58,135 nt of DNA from Bacillota bacterium (GCA_029101005.1 JAQXQE010000020.1:1-58135), one strand, 5' to 3'. Shown: positions 35,513 to 43,579, counted from the first letter of the stretch. The notes: a model not told the origin generated them from the letters alone. Numbers and translations: made by a program.

Positions 35513-36838
35513 GTGAGAAAGAACGATAAGTTAACGATTATGAATAGACTGTCGGCGGCACTGCTTGCGGTGCTGCTGATTATTGTGCTCGGCTTGTCTT
35601 CGATGCAGACGGCGTGGGCGTACGATGCGATTGTGCTGAGTGATGAGAAGCCGAAGCCTGTTGCGAAGGCGGCGATTGTCTACAGCGAGGACCTGGGCAA
35701 GGTTGTCTACTCTAAGAATGAGGATATGCGCCTCAATCCGTACAGCATCACCAAGCTGATGACTGCCTACATTGTGATTCAGAATCTGGAGCTGGGTGAG
35801 AGGATTACTATCAAGGGCACTTATGCGGATCCTGAGGAGTCGCAGATGAAACTCAAGGATGGTGAGACTCTGACTGTCGAGCAGCTGCTCCAGGGTCTGA
35901 TCGTCGAGTCTGGCAATGATGCGGCTCGTGCTCTTGCGAAGGCGGTTGCGGGCTCTGAGGCGAAGTTCGCTGCACTGATGAATGAGCAGGCGGCTGAATG
36001 GGGTTGTAAGAATACGCATTTTGCGAATGCCAGCGGTATGCAGGATAAGAATCACTACACTACTGCTGCTGACTATCTGATTATCGGCCGCAAGGTCATG
36101 GAGAATGATGTTCTGCGCGAGATTTGCATTTCCAAGAAGGTGGAGATTCCTGCGACTACTAAGAGCAAGAAGCGAATCTACAAGAATCACACGACTTTGG
36201 TCAATGTCAAGGACAGTGGTGTACTCGGCGGCAAGACCGGCTACTGGAATGAGGAGGACTGCAGTGTTGTTCTCCAGTATTATAAGAAAGACATGCGCCT
36301 TACTGTCGTGATTCTCGGTGATACCGAGAAGGGACGCGATAAGGATGTGGCTCTCCTGACTAAGGCGGCCCACAATCTGATTCCGGGATACGTGGTTGCT
36401 AAGCCTAGCGTATCCAATCAGAAGCTGTGGATCAAGGGTGGTGAATATACTCACATTCCAGTCTACGTTACTGAGCGTGCTTACGCTTATCCAACTGATG
36501 GCTCTGAGGAATCAATTTCCTTGAACTATGTTCTGAAGGATGGACTCAAGGCTCCACTCAAGAAGGGCCAGAAGGTTGGACATGTTGATGTCTGTGTTGA
36601 TGGCTCAGTTCGTGCAACTCACGACATCGTGGTCCACAAGGCAGTCAAGAAGGGCTGGTTCACTTCAAATCTGTACATCTCGAATCGCGCCGCACTTGGC
36701 ATCCTGGCCGGTGCAGTTCTGGCGGCGCTGGCGGTAGCGGTGCTGGTGGTGAAGCGCAGACGCAGAGAGGCTACGGGTGCGGAGGCTGCGAATCGACTTG
36801 ACTGCACAACGCAGGATGAAGAGTCTGAAGTTGAATAA
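35513..36838 (+). CDS. dacA: D-alanyl-D-alanine carboxypeptidase (PBP5/DacA type)
   Basis: A 441-residue S11 peptidase that trims the terminal D-Ala of peptidoglycan stem peptides. A signal peptide runs to AWA near residue 35. The SxxK motif is SITK, SxN is SGN in VESGNDAA, and KTG is in LGGKTGYW. A C-terminal domain and a membrane anchor (about 389-411) followed by RRRR tie it to the membrane, rather than the amphipathic anchor of many DacA proteins. GTG is used as start, with GGATGAGAG upstream; an internal ATG nine codons on lacks a site. A TATACT at 35491 may be its -10. Confidence 0.92.
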   Translation: MRKNDKLTIMNRLSAALLAVLLIIVLGLSSMQTAWAYDAIVLSDEKPKPVAKAAIVYSEDLGKVVYSKNEDMRLNPYSITKLMTAYIVIQNLELGERITIKGTYADPEESQMKLKDGETLTVEQLLQGLIVESGNDAARALAKAVAGSEAKFAALMNEQAAEWGCKNTHFANASGMQDKNHYTTAADYLIIGRKVMENDVLREICISKKVEIPATTKSKKRIYKNHTTLVNVKDSGVLGGKTGYWNEEDCSVVLQYYKKDMRLTVVILGDTEKGRDKDVALLTKAAHNLIPGYVVAKPSVSNQKLWIKGGEYTHIPVYVTERAYAYPTDGSEESISLNYVLKDGLKAPLKKGQKVGHVDVCVDGSVRATHDIVVHKAVKKGWFTSNLYISNRAALGILAGAVLAALAVAVLVVKRRRREATGAEAANRLDCTTQDEESEVE

Positions 36839-36860
36839 GCGATAGCAAATATGATATAAT
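36831..36860 (+). promoter_or_regulatory. Promoter of tRNA-Ser
   Basis: TTGAAT (36831-36836), 18 bases, and a TGA-extended TATAAT (36855-36860). The -35 overlaps the last codons of dacA. A GCCGCTC/GAGCGGC hairpin lies between the promoter and the tRNA (36867-36886). Confidence 0.65.
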
Positions 36861-36893
36861 CACATTCGCCGCTCGGCAGAGCGGCGTACATAT

Positions 36894-36985
36894 GGAGAGG
36901 TACCCAAGTGGCTGAAGGGTCTGGCTTCGAATACCAGTAGGTCGTTAATAGCGGCGCGAGGGTTCAAATCCCTCTCTCTCCGCCA
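36894..36985 (+). tRNA. tRNA-Ser (CGA anticodon)
   Basis: A 92-base class II tRNA with a long variable arm. The acceptor stem GGAGAGG pairs with TCTCTCC, the discriminator is G, and CCA is encoded. The anticodon loop TTCGAAT gives CGA, decoding UCG. The T arm reads GAGGG-TTCAAAT-CCCTC. The base pair next to the anticodon loop is C-A, otherwise the fold is regular. Serine identity is also supported by the G discriminator and the variable arm. No second tRNA follows. Confidence 0.93.
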
Positions 36986-36989
36986 GATG

Positions 36990-37021
36990 GCAGGGTGTGC
37001 GTTGGCACACTCTGCTTTTTT
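36990..37021 (+). terminator. Terminator of tRNA-Ser
   Basis: GCAGGGTGTGC and GCACACTCTGC form a stem with one G-T pair and a GTTG loop, followed by six T residues. Confidence 0.85.
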
Positions 37022-37056
37022 GTTTGGAGGATTTGGTGTGAGATGAGGATTGGAGG

Positions 37057-37083
37057 CTTGCCCGGAGCGGGGCGACGGGCAAG
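37057..37083. repeat. CTTGCCCG hairpin left of element C
   Basis: CTTGCCCG and CGGGCAAG surround an 11-base loop. It may correspond to the bracketing hairpins of elements A and B, though a clear right-hand copy is lacking; only GGCAAGCGGG near 37572 resembles it. Confidence 0.4.
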
Positions 37084-37125
37084 GCTACCTTCTAGAGTTT
37101 TCTAAATGGTGTTGTATGGTGCATG

Positions 37126-37510
37126 ATTCTAGTCCAAATGTCTGATTTTGAGGATTTGCCCATAGTCGGATTTTTTGAGTCGGCGGATTCTAGTCCAAAT
37201 TAGGGTTTTGGTGAGTTTGGCCATAGTTGGATTTTTTGATCCAGAGGAATTGGAGGGGCATTTTGCGGATTTTGGAGAATTTGGCGGTTGATGGTTTGAG
37301 CGGGATGTCAAAATTTGTCGATAAAGCTCGAAATTTGTCAAAATATGTATGTTCGAATTGGCGTGGATGCTGCGGAAGGGCGTTTTGCGGCTCGAACAAA
37401 AAATTTGAGTATGGGCAAAGTACGGATTTACGTGGTTTGGACTAGAATTTGGCGGATGGATTTTTTGCGTTGTGGGCAAAGTACGGATTTGGGCGGTTTG
37501 GACTAGAATT
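37126..37510. repeat. Element C: nested inverted repeat with 61-bp periodic ends
   Basis: ATTCTAGTCCAAAT occurs at 37126 and 37187; its near-exact complement TTTGGACTAGAATT occurs at 37436 and 37497. The spacing is 61 bp on both sides, so there are two nested inverted pairs. Words such as GGATTTTTTG and TTTGCCCA or GGGCAAA recur inside each unit. A core segment at 37326-37347 matches the core of elements A and B at 18 of 22 positions. The 600-base gap between tRNA-Ser and the next gene contains no credible coding sequence. Confidence 0.6.
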
Positions 37511-37592
37511 ATACGAGTGCCAAAGCTAAAGTGTCAAAGCCAAACAAAGACAAATCCACGCCAAAGAGCAAAGGCAAGCGGGCCGCCACTTG

Positions 37593-37601
37593 TGATATAA
37601 T
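37593..37601 (+). promoter_or_regulatory. Extended -10 promoter of small membrane protein gene
   Basis: TGATATAAT, in the longer word TTGTGATATAAT, lies 41 bases before the start. No clear -35. Confidence 0.55.
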
Positions 37602-37642
37602 CAACTCATGCTATTGGATGCCGATATTTGGGGAGATCGGAT

Positions 37643-38041
37643 ATGAATAGTAAGAAGCGAATGGTATTGACAATTGCGTTCGTTATTAGTTTGATACCAA
37701 TGCTGCTGAGTCAGTATGGCGGGGGAAGAGGTGTGCAGGAGATTAGCGGCCTGTTGAACCTGAGTAATCCGATTGGCATTGTGGCGATTGGACTGTTTGT
37801 GCTGGGCGTGTGGGGGAAGTTCAGTGTTAAGGTGGCGAGAGCGATGGGCGCGATTGGAGTGATTGGAATTGTTGCGGCGGAGGTATATACCTATCTGACG
37901 TGGCATGTGATGACCATTACGGGGGAGGTCAGCTTGGAGAACAGTATGGCACTGGCGTATCCGGAGTTCTACTTTGGGGTGGCGGTGTCGGTGCTGATGG
38001 TGATTGTGTATTTGGTGGTAAGCTCGGATGTGCGCCAGTAA
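37643..38041 (+). CDS. Small four-helix membrane protein, unknown function
   Basis: I do not recognise this 132-residue protein. It has about four hydrophobic segments (roughly 7-26, 43-60, 66-86 and 106-127) separated by short polar loops, and a short charged C-terminus. The ATG at 37643 follows GGGGAGATC; a TTG five codons earlier is possible but has no site. It lies alone between element C and aroD with its own extended -10 promoter, and its sequence is rich in GTG and GCG codons compared with neighbours. Confidence 0.6.
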   Translation: MNSKKRMVLTIAFVISLIPMLLSQYGGGRGVQEISGLLNLSNPIGIVAIGLFVLGVWGKFSVKVARAMGAIGVIGIVAAEVYTYLTWHVMTITGEVSLENSMALAYPEFYFGVAVSVLMVIVYLVVSSDVRQ

Positions 38042-38143
38042 TGCCGGTGAACAGATTTGATTGTTCGGCTTTTATTGAGAGAACTGGCAGAATTCCGGCG
38101 CCAATTCATTCGTTTAAGAATTAGAGATTAAGGGGTATTGGAG

Positions 38144-38902
38144 ATGAACACTGTTAAGGTTAGGGATCTTGTTATCGGCGAGGGTATGCCGAAAATCTGT
38201 GTGCCGATTGTTGGCAAGTCGCGCGATGCGATATTGGGGGAGGCGGCTGCGGTGACGCAGCTGCCGACTGATCTGGTTGAGTGGCGCGTGGACTGTTTCG
38301 ACGCGGCTGACTGGGGGAGCGTCGAATCTGTCCTAAGCGAGCTGCGCACGGTGCTTGGTAATCTGCCGCTGCTCCTGACTTTGCGCACTTCGGATGAGGG
38401 CGGAGAGCGCGCAATTGAGCCAGCTGCATATGCCGAGCTCAACATCAAGGCTGCGCAGTCAGGTCTGGTCGATATGATTGATGTCGAGGCGTACCGCGGA
38501 GACATCGTACCGAGCATCATCGAGGCTGCTCACGCTGCAGGGGTAAAAGTCATCGCGTCTTACCACGATTTCTCAGGCACTCCGTCCAAGGCGGAGATTG
38601 TAGAGAGGCTCTGCTATATGCAATTACTTGGCGCCGACATTCCAAAGATTGCCGTAATGCCACAGACCAAGGAGGACGTAATGACTCTGCTGGCTGCTAC
38701 CGAGGAGATGTACTTCCAGCATGCAGACCGTCCAATCATTACAATGTCGATGTCGCAGCTTGGAGTAATCAGCAGAGTTGCAGGTGAGCTCACCGGCTCC
38801 GCGGTGACCTTCGGTTCTGCATCGAAGGCATCTGCACCAGGGCAGATGCCAACCATTGAGCTCCGCGAAACACTCGAGGCCATCCACAAAGCATCGAACT
38901 AA
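38144..38902 (+). CDS. aroD: 3-dehydroquinate dehydratase, type I
   Basis: The 252-residue class I enzyme forms 3-dehydroshikimate through a Schiff-base lysine. VEWRVDCFD near residue 45 is the EWR motif, SYHDF carries the catalytic histidine, PKIAVMP the Schiff-base lysine, and SMSQLGVISR the conserved M-S-x-x-G segment. AAGGGG eight bases ahead supports ATG 38144. The shikimate pathway step that follows is covered by the fusion gene at 3,810; here aroD is monocistronic. Confidence 0.92.
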   Translation: MNTVKVRDLVIGEGMPKICVPIVGKSRDAILGEAAAVTQLPTDLVEWRVDCFDAADWGSVESVLSELRTVLGNLPLLLTLRTSDEGGERAIEPAAYAELNIKAAQSGLVDMIDVEAYRGDIVPSIIEAAHAAGVKVIASYHDFSGTPSKAEIVERLCYMQLLGADIPKIAVMPQTKEDVMTLLAATEEMYFQHADRPIITMSMSQLGVISRVAGELTGSAVTFGSASKASAPGQMPTIELRETLEAIHKASN

Positions 38903-38922
38903 CTGCGCCCTTGCGCAATAAT

Positions 38923-39045
38923 AAAGCCGCACGATGCGCGCGGCTCATACACATAGCACATGCCACGTGCGTGCGGCTCAACAAAATAAGCACTGCCGCA
39001 CGCGTTCCGCACATTTGAGCCGGAATTTAACGTGCGGCTTTTCTT
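38923..39045 (+). terminator. Tandem GCCGCACG hairpins after aroD
   Basis: GCCGCACG occurs at 38926 and 38995 and its complement CGTGCGGC at 38970 and 39031. They can form two hairpins in a row, the second followed by TTTTCTTTT, or one long-range stem 38923-39041 enclosing a CGGCTCAA/TTGAGCCG helix (38974-38981 with 39015-39022). A terminator is the simplest reading, but the alternative pairings are more elaborate than needed. Confidence 0.55.
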
Positions 39046-39128
39046 TTGGCTTAATATAGTGTTTAATAAATCTTAAGAAGTGCCGTGTATACTATTATCA
39101 TAGGTATTCATTGCGAAAGGACGTGGCT

Positions 39129-39713
39129 ATGACGATAGACAGGGAAGCGCAGATTAAGGCGGCAATTAAATACCTCCTCATCACTATGCTCGCGGTAGCA
39201 TCTATTGCGTTGCTCATCGGCTGGAGTGAGGGACACTTCGAGTCCGTCGAAACAATGCAGGAGTACATTGCTGGCTTTGGTGTGCTCGGCCCATTGGTCC
39301 TCACCATTATTCAGGCGTTGCAGGTAATCCTGCCAATTCTGCCTGGCTTCCTCGGCTGCGTGGCTGGCACCATGATGTTCGGACCAATCGGAGGTTTTCT
39401 GATCAACTACACCGGCATTTGCGCTGGTTCGATTGCTGCCTACTGGCTCGCCCGCATCTACGGCGTCAAGCTCGTTCGCCAGCTGATCAACCTCGACAAA
39501 TATGACCACCTCATCAAGTGGGTCAACGAGAAGAAGTACTATACCATTATACTTTTCTTTGCTATCCTGCTCCCCGCTGTACCCGACGACTTCTTCTGCT
39601 ATTTCTCTGGTCTCACCCAGACCGATAGCAAGAAGTTCACATGGATCATCATCATCTGCAAACCGTGGTATATTCTGGGGTATGTTCTGATCACTATGTA
39701 TGCTATGCGCTAG
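39129..39713 (+). CDS. TVP38/TMEM64 (VTT) family membrane protein
   Basis: A 194-residue integral membrane protein with about five hydrophobic segments. GFLGCVAGTMMFGPIGGFLINYTG, in part GTMMFGPIGG, followed by AGSIAAYWLAR, fits the VTT domain, and PAVPDDFFCYFSGL is the conserved C-terminal re-entrant motif. Members of the superfamily (DedA, TMEM41B) move phospholipids between leaflets; the role here is unproved. The ATG at 39129 has AAAGGA upstream. TATACT at 39088 may be its -10. Confidence 0.82.
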   Translation: MTIDREAQIKAAIKYLLITMLAVASIALLIGWSEGHFESVETMQEYIAGFGVLGPLVLTIIQALQVILPILPGFLGCVAGTMMFGPIGGFLINYTGICAGSIAAYWLARIYGVKLVRQLINLDKYDHLIKWVNEKKYYTIILFFAILLPAVPDDFFCYFSGLTQTDSKKFTWIIIICKPWYILGYVLITMYAMR

Positions 39714-39749
39714 GCGTGGCTCGGAGTGGCGGCTTGAAATTCCCAATAA

Positions 39750-39817
39750 CTTTGTCAGCGTGCCTGTTCGCGTGCTCACATACTCTAAGTATGCTCCGCG
39801 CGCTCGCAGGCACGCTT
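39750..39817. repeat. Dispersed repeat D, copy 1
   Basis: The segment beginning CTTTGTCAGCGTGCC folds into a long hairpin: AGCGTGCCTG pairs with CAGGCACGCT, and an inner CATAC pairs with GTATG. The first 55 bases match 48317-48371 at about 45 positions, with the inner stem changed to CGTAC/GTACG there. It lies just past the VTT gene. Confidence 0.6.
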
Positions 39818-39892
39818 TCGCGTTCTTGGAAATATTTCTGCGCCGCTGGGAATGGGGGGGCGTTTGGGGCTGATTGTGTTGCTTGGATGGAG

Positions 39893-39919
39893 CGAACTCG
39901 CGTATTGCGAGTTCGTTTT
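39893..39919 (+). repeat. CGAACTCGC hairpin 1 (left of element B)
   Basis: CGAACTCGC and GCGAGTTCG around GTATT, followed by TTTT. One of four hairpins with the same stem bracketing element B; could act as a terminator. Confidence 0.7.
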
Positions 39920-39936
39920 AGTTGTATAATGATGAT

Positions 39937-39959
39937 CGAACTCGCGTGTTGCGAGTTCG
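39937..39959 (+). repeat. CGAACTCGC hairpin 2 (left of element B)
   Basis: The same 9-bp stem as hairpin 1 with loop GTGTT, no T run. Confidence 0.7.
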
Positions 39960-39970
39960 TACTTATATAT

Positions 39971-40274
39971 GTATCACGAAATTGTGGTTAGAATGCTTGA
40001 GCCAGTTGATGTTTGAGCACTCTAACCACACGTCAAAAAAAGTGTATCAGCGGATTTGGTCAGCTTCTGATAGTAACGAGAGACTGGAAGCTCGAAATAT
40101 GTCGATATTTGAATGTGGGTGTCGGTGAAAGTCGACAAGAGGCAATTGCAATGTGCTTTTAAGGCTCAAACTGATGAGGATTTATAGCGAATCTTTGGTA
40201 GCTTGGATGAAGTTGTGTGGTTAGATTCTAAATTTACAATGGGTTGTGGGAATCTAACCACAAAATCGCAAAAC
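39971..40274. mobile_element. Element B: relative of element A
   Basis: It begins with the same 16 bases as element A (GTATCACGAAATTGTG) and ends with a decayed version of A's right end. It contains the identical 22-base core at 40090-40111. Its hairpins at 39983-40030 and 40216-40262 use the stem word TGTGGTTAGA where A uses TGTGTACGA or TGTGTACAGA, yet pairing is kept: the second stem is a perfect 12 bp. Length (304 bp) is close to A's 294. No flanking duplication is seen. Confidence 0.65.
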
Positions 40275-40285
40275 AGCAATTTTTT

Positions 40286-40337
40286 GTTGTGGTTAGGCGA
40301 GTCAAACGTCAATGGGTTGCGGGATTTTGTACACAAT
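40286..40337. repeat. Third hairpin unit beside element B
   Basis: TTGTGGTTAGG faces TTTTGTACACAA with a loop containing CAATGGGTTGCGGGA. Pairing is partial: the left arm is the B-type word but the right arm is the A-type word. The same unit follows element A at 13110. Tandem GGTGCGAATC/GGCGCGAATC repeats follow to 40415. Confidence 0.5.
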
Positions 40338-40415
40338 TGGTGCGAATCGGCACAGGTTGGCGCGTGCGCGAATGGGGAACTGGCGCGAATCGGTGCGAAT
40401 CGGCGCGAATCGGTG

Positions 40416-40442
40416 CGAACTCGCGGGGGCGAGTTCGTTTTT
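40416..40442 (+). repeat. CGAACTCGC hairpin 3 (right of element B)
   Basis: CGAACTCGC and GCGAGTTCG around GGGG, followed by a T run. Confidence 0.7.
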
Positions 40443-40458
40443 GTTGCAGGAGGAGGTG

Positions 40459-40486
40459 CGAACTCGCGGGGGCGAGTTCGGTTTTT
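40459..40486 (+). repeat. CGAACTCGC hairpin 4 (right of element B)
   Basis: The same stem and loop as hairpin 3, followed by GTTTTT. It could insulate the dlt operon from upstream transcription. Confidence 0.7.
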
Positions 40487-40513
40487 AGAAGGAGAGAGCT
40501 TTATTGCTAATTT

Positions 40514-40560
40514 TTCTTAAGAATTGGGTTAAGTATTTCGTAAGATTTGGCTCATACAAT
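40514..40560 (+). promoter_or_regulatory. dlt control region with T(T)AAG direct repeats
   Basis: TTAAG at 40517 and 40529 and GTAAG at 40540 are spaced 12 and 11 bases, about one helical turn. TACAAT at 40555-40560 could be the -10. Such direct repeats are typical of OmpR-family response regulators, which control dlt in many Gram-positives. The regulator is not in the window. Confidence 0.4.
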
Positions 40561-40599
40561 TGAATTGTAAAGGAATATGACAAGTGTTGGAGGCAGATT

Positions 40600-42111
40600 A
40601 TGGATATTCTGGCAAGGATTGAGGATTATGCGAAGACACAGGGTGACAAAGTAGCGTTCAGCTCAAGAGATGGAGAGATTACTTATCTTGAACTTTGGGA
40701 GAAGTCTGCCAGAATGGCTGAGACAATCGAGTGTAGGATGCAGGACAACAGGGAACCTGTTGTGGTATATGGGCATAAGGATCCGATGATGATTGTCTGC
40801 TTCCTGGCTTGTGTCAGAAGCGGAAGGGCGTACTGCCCAGTTGATGTGAGTGTGCCGAATGAGAGAGTGGAGCAGATTGTTGGAACAATTGGAGATCCGC
40901 TAGTGCTTATTGCGACGGAGAGGTGCTCACTGGATGCGAATTTGTGTGAGCAGATGTTGAGTTATGAAGAGTTGAAAGAGATTACATCGAGCGCAAGAGA
41001 ATGTTCTGTGAGCAGCGATGCGGGCAAAGTAGAGCTCGGTAAGTGCACTGGGGAGGATGTACACTACATCATATTCACCTCGGGAACAACGGGCAGACCG
41101 AAGGGCGTGCAGATTACAACAGAGAATCTGAATAATTATCTGGAGTGGGCGGTGACACTCGATGGCGGAATTGAAGAAGGTGCGAATTTCCTTAATCAGG
41201 CGCCGTACTCATTCGATTTGTCAGTGATGGATCTGTATCTGAGTCTGGCGACAGGTGGCAGAGTCGTAGCAGCTGACAAAGAACTGCAGCAGAACAATTC
41301 TAAACTGCTTGAATATACATCAGGACAGAGAATCAACTATTGGGTGTCGACGCCGTCTTTTGCGGATTTGTGTCTGGCAGATGCAAACTTCAATGGAGAG
41401 AAGCTGGCGGAACTTAAGGCGTGGCTGTTCTGCGGGGAGGTGCTGACTAATCAGACAGCGCAAGAACTCCTGGAGAGATTCCCGAAGGCGAATCTCATCA
41501 ACACTTATGGACCGACGGAGAGCACGGTGTGCGTGACGGAGGTCCGAATCAGCAAGTCGATGGCTGAGTCAGGTAGTCCGCTTCCAGTCGGTAAGGTAAA
41601 ACCAGGTTCATCTGTGGCGTTAGACCCCGACACGTCGGAGATTATAATTATCGGCGATACGGTAAGCCCTGGATACTACAAACTGCCTGAGCAGACAGCG
41701 AAGGCTTTTTACCAGAGAGAGGGGATAAGAGCGTATAGGACTGGAGATAAAGGACATTTCGATGAGAACGGACTGCTGTACTGTGATGGTCGAATTGACA
41801 ATCAGATCAAACTGCACGGGTACAGAATTGAACTCGAGGATATCGAGGCGAATCTGATGAAGATTGATGGAGTGCAGAGGGCGGCCGTCGTGCCAAGGTT
41901 CAAAGATGGGAAGGCGGAAAGCCTGACGGCTTTCGTGATTAGAGATAGGGAACTGATCAGTGATGATTATGAAGGACGAAAGTGCATAAGACTGGCCCTG
42001 AGAACGTCGATGCCGAGCTATATGGTTCCGAAGAGAATTGTGATGGTCGAGGAACTGCCGATGACGAATAACGGCAAACTCGACAGGAAGAGATTGAAGG
42101 AGATGGCATGA
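40600..42111 (+). CDS. dltA: D-alanine-D-alanyl carrier protein ligase
   Basis: A 503-residue adenylation enzyme that activates D-alanine with ATP and loads it on DltC for modification of teichoic acids. FTSGTTGRPKGV at 159-170 is the ATP loop, NTYGPTESTVCVT the A5 motif, YRTGD the hinge aspartate region, and NGKLDRKRL contains the catalytic C-terminal lysine. GGAGG precedes the start. dltB overlaps its stop by four bases. Together dltA-B-C-D raise surface positive charge and resist cationic peptides. Confidence 0.95.
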   Translation: MDILARIEDYAKTQGDKVAFSSRDGEITYLELWEKSARMAETIECRMQDNREPVVVYGHKDPMMIVCFLACVRSGRAYCPVDVSVPNERVEQIVGTIGDPLVLIATERCSLDANLCEQMLSYEELKEITSSARECSVSSDAGKVELGKCTGEDVHYIIFTSGTTGRPKGVQITTENLNNYLEWAVTLDGGIEEGANFLNQAPYSFDLSVMDLYLSLATGGRVVAADKELQQNNSKLLEYTSGQRINYWVSTPSFADLCLADANFNGEKLAELKAWLFCGEVLTNQTAQELLERFPKANLINTYGPTESTVCVTEVRISKSMAESGSPLPVGKVKPGSSVALDPDTSEIIIIGDTVSPGYYKLPEQTAKAFYQREGIRAYRTGDKGHFDENGLLYCDGRIDNQIKLHGYRIELEDIEANLMKIDGVQRAAVVPRFKDGKAESLTAFVIRDRELISDDYEGRKCIRLALRTSMPSYMVPKRIVMVEELPMTNNGKLDRKRLKEMA

Positions 42112-43307
42112 TGGAACTGTATGGTGAGAATACTTTCTTCATCCTGCTAGCAGTGGTGCTGATACCGGCTTTCGTGCTTGGCTACAACGAGAAGCCGTTG
42201 ACCAGATACGGTATGTTGCTCACATTTGCTTTTGTGGGACTGGCACTCAGAGGATCAGTGAAGGCAATTGGATGTCTGGCGGTTTTCGTGCTGACGGAGT
42301 TCGTGTTGGCAAAGTCTTACATTTGGCTATATGGCAAGATTCGCGCAGATGAGAATAACGTGAGATTGAGTAAACCGCTGTATTATGTGATGATGCTTCT
42401 CAGTATTGCACCGCTGGTAGCTAACAAAATTCTGCTGGCGACGGAGGGAAGTGCGGGCTTGCTGGCGATAGTCGGCATATCGTATATGACTTTCAAAGCG
42501 GTGGGAATTATCATCGAAGTCTATGATGGGCTGATCGATGAAGTGCGGTTGGGGGAGTATCTGTATCTGATGGTTTTCTTCCCGACGCTTGTCTGCGGCC
42601 CAATTGACAGAAGCAGGCGTTTCAACGAGGATATCAGACGCCACATTCCGCGAGATGAGTATCTCGAGCTTGCAGCTACAGGCATACAGCGCATTTTGCT
42701 TGGAATGGTATACAAGTTTGTTATCGCTGCTATCTTCAACATGATTCTGCGTCAGTTCGGAATGGAGCACACGCTTGGATCGCTGATTATATATACTTAT
42801 TGTTACGGACTGTATCTCTTCTTCGACTTTGCAGGATACAGCCTGATGGCTATAGGAACTGGCTACCTGCTTGGTGTCAAAGTGCCGGATAATTTCAACA
42901 AACCATTCGCAAGCAAGGACATCAGGGAGTTCTGGGATCGTTGGCACATAAGTCTTTCGCACTGGCTAAGAGACTATGTATACTCCAGGCTGACAATGAA
43001 GCTGATGAGAAGTGGTCTGACAAGGAACAAGCTCCTAATTTCGGGCATCGCTCTTATGGCGAATATGCTGTTGATGGGTTGCTGGCATGGTCTGAGTACG
43101 AGTTACATCGTATACGGCCTGTATCACGGAGTGCTGCTGGTAGCTTTCGAAATAATTCGTAAGAAATCTAAATTCTATAAGAAACATCACAAAGAGCGCT
43201 GGTTCGAAATAATATCATGGTTCATAACAATGCAAATTGTGATGATAGGTTTCGGCATTTTCTCCGGGCACTTACTTGGGGAAATTCAATATATGATTCT
43301 GCATTAG
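42108..43307 (+). CDS. dltB: DltB membrane O-acyltransferase
   Basis: The 399-residue MBOAT protein passes D-alanine from DltC across the membrane. It has about 11 hydrophobic segments, the conserved FFPTLVCGPIDR segment near 160, WDRWHISLSHWLRDYVY, and the active-site histidine H327 in GCWHG, with a second histidine at 340. ATGA overlap with dltA shows tight coupling. Length is normal for DltB. Confidence 0.95.
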   Translation: MMELYGENTFFILLAVVLIPAFVLGYNEKPLTRYGMLLTFAFVGLALRGSVKAIGCLAVFVLTEFVLAKSYIWLYGKIRADENNVRLSKPLYYVMMLLSIAPLVANKILLATEGSAGLLAIVGISYMTFKAVGIIIEVYDGLIDEVRLGEYLYLMVFFPTLVCGPIDRSRRFNEDIRRHIPRDEYLELAATGIQRILLGMVYKFVIAAIFNMILRQFGMEHTLGSLIIYTYCYGLYLFFDFAGYSLMAIGTGYLLGVKVPDNFNKPFASKDIREFWDRWHISLSHWLRDYVYSRLTMKLMRSGLTRNKLLISGIALMANMLLMGCWHGLSTSYIVYGLYHGVLLVAFEIIRKKSKFYKKHHKERWFEIISWFITMQIVMIGFGIFSGHLLGEIQYMILH

Positions 43308-43331
43308 TTGGCAGGGAAAGGTGAGATACAA

Positions 43332-43565
43332 ATGAAAGATAGAATTCTGGATATTATTGAAGAAATATGTGGTGATGAGATCGTCCGAGAGAATCCAGAC
43401 ATTAATCTGGTGGACGAGGGGTTAATCGATTCCCTTGATTACATATCAATGCTGATTGAGTTTGAGTCAGCCTTCGGTCTGCATATGTCACCGTCTGACC
43501 TCACGCGTGAAGAGATGGCGACTCCTAACCGAATAATAAAAGTGGTAGATTCAAGAATTGCATAG
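43332..43565 (+). CDS. dltC: D-alanyl carrier protein
   Basis: A 77-residue acyl-carrier protein. Serine 34 in LIDSLDYISMLIEFE is the phosphopantetheine site, in the DSL form. D-alanine is carried as a thioester from DltA to DltB. ATG 43332 with AAAGGTGAG ahead is preferred over a TTG eight codons upstream. It requires a phosphopantetheinyl transferase for activation. Confidence 0.93.
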   Translation: MKDRILDIIEEICGDEIVRENPDINLVDEGLIDSLDYISMLIEFESAFGLHMSPSDLTREEMATPNRIIKVVDSRIA

Positions 43566-43579
43566 AAAGAGTGTCCGTC

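Noticed and set aside
40216-40262. Resemblance of GTTAGAT/ATCTAAC in element B to integron attC core sites
   Set aside because: Element A lacks these words in the same place and there is no integrase or cassette. The match is to a short degenerate consensus.
40203-40520. Open frames of about 90-105 codons over element B
   Set aside because: They cross the hairpins and tandem repeats, have no ribosome site and encode repeat-derived residues.
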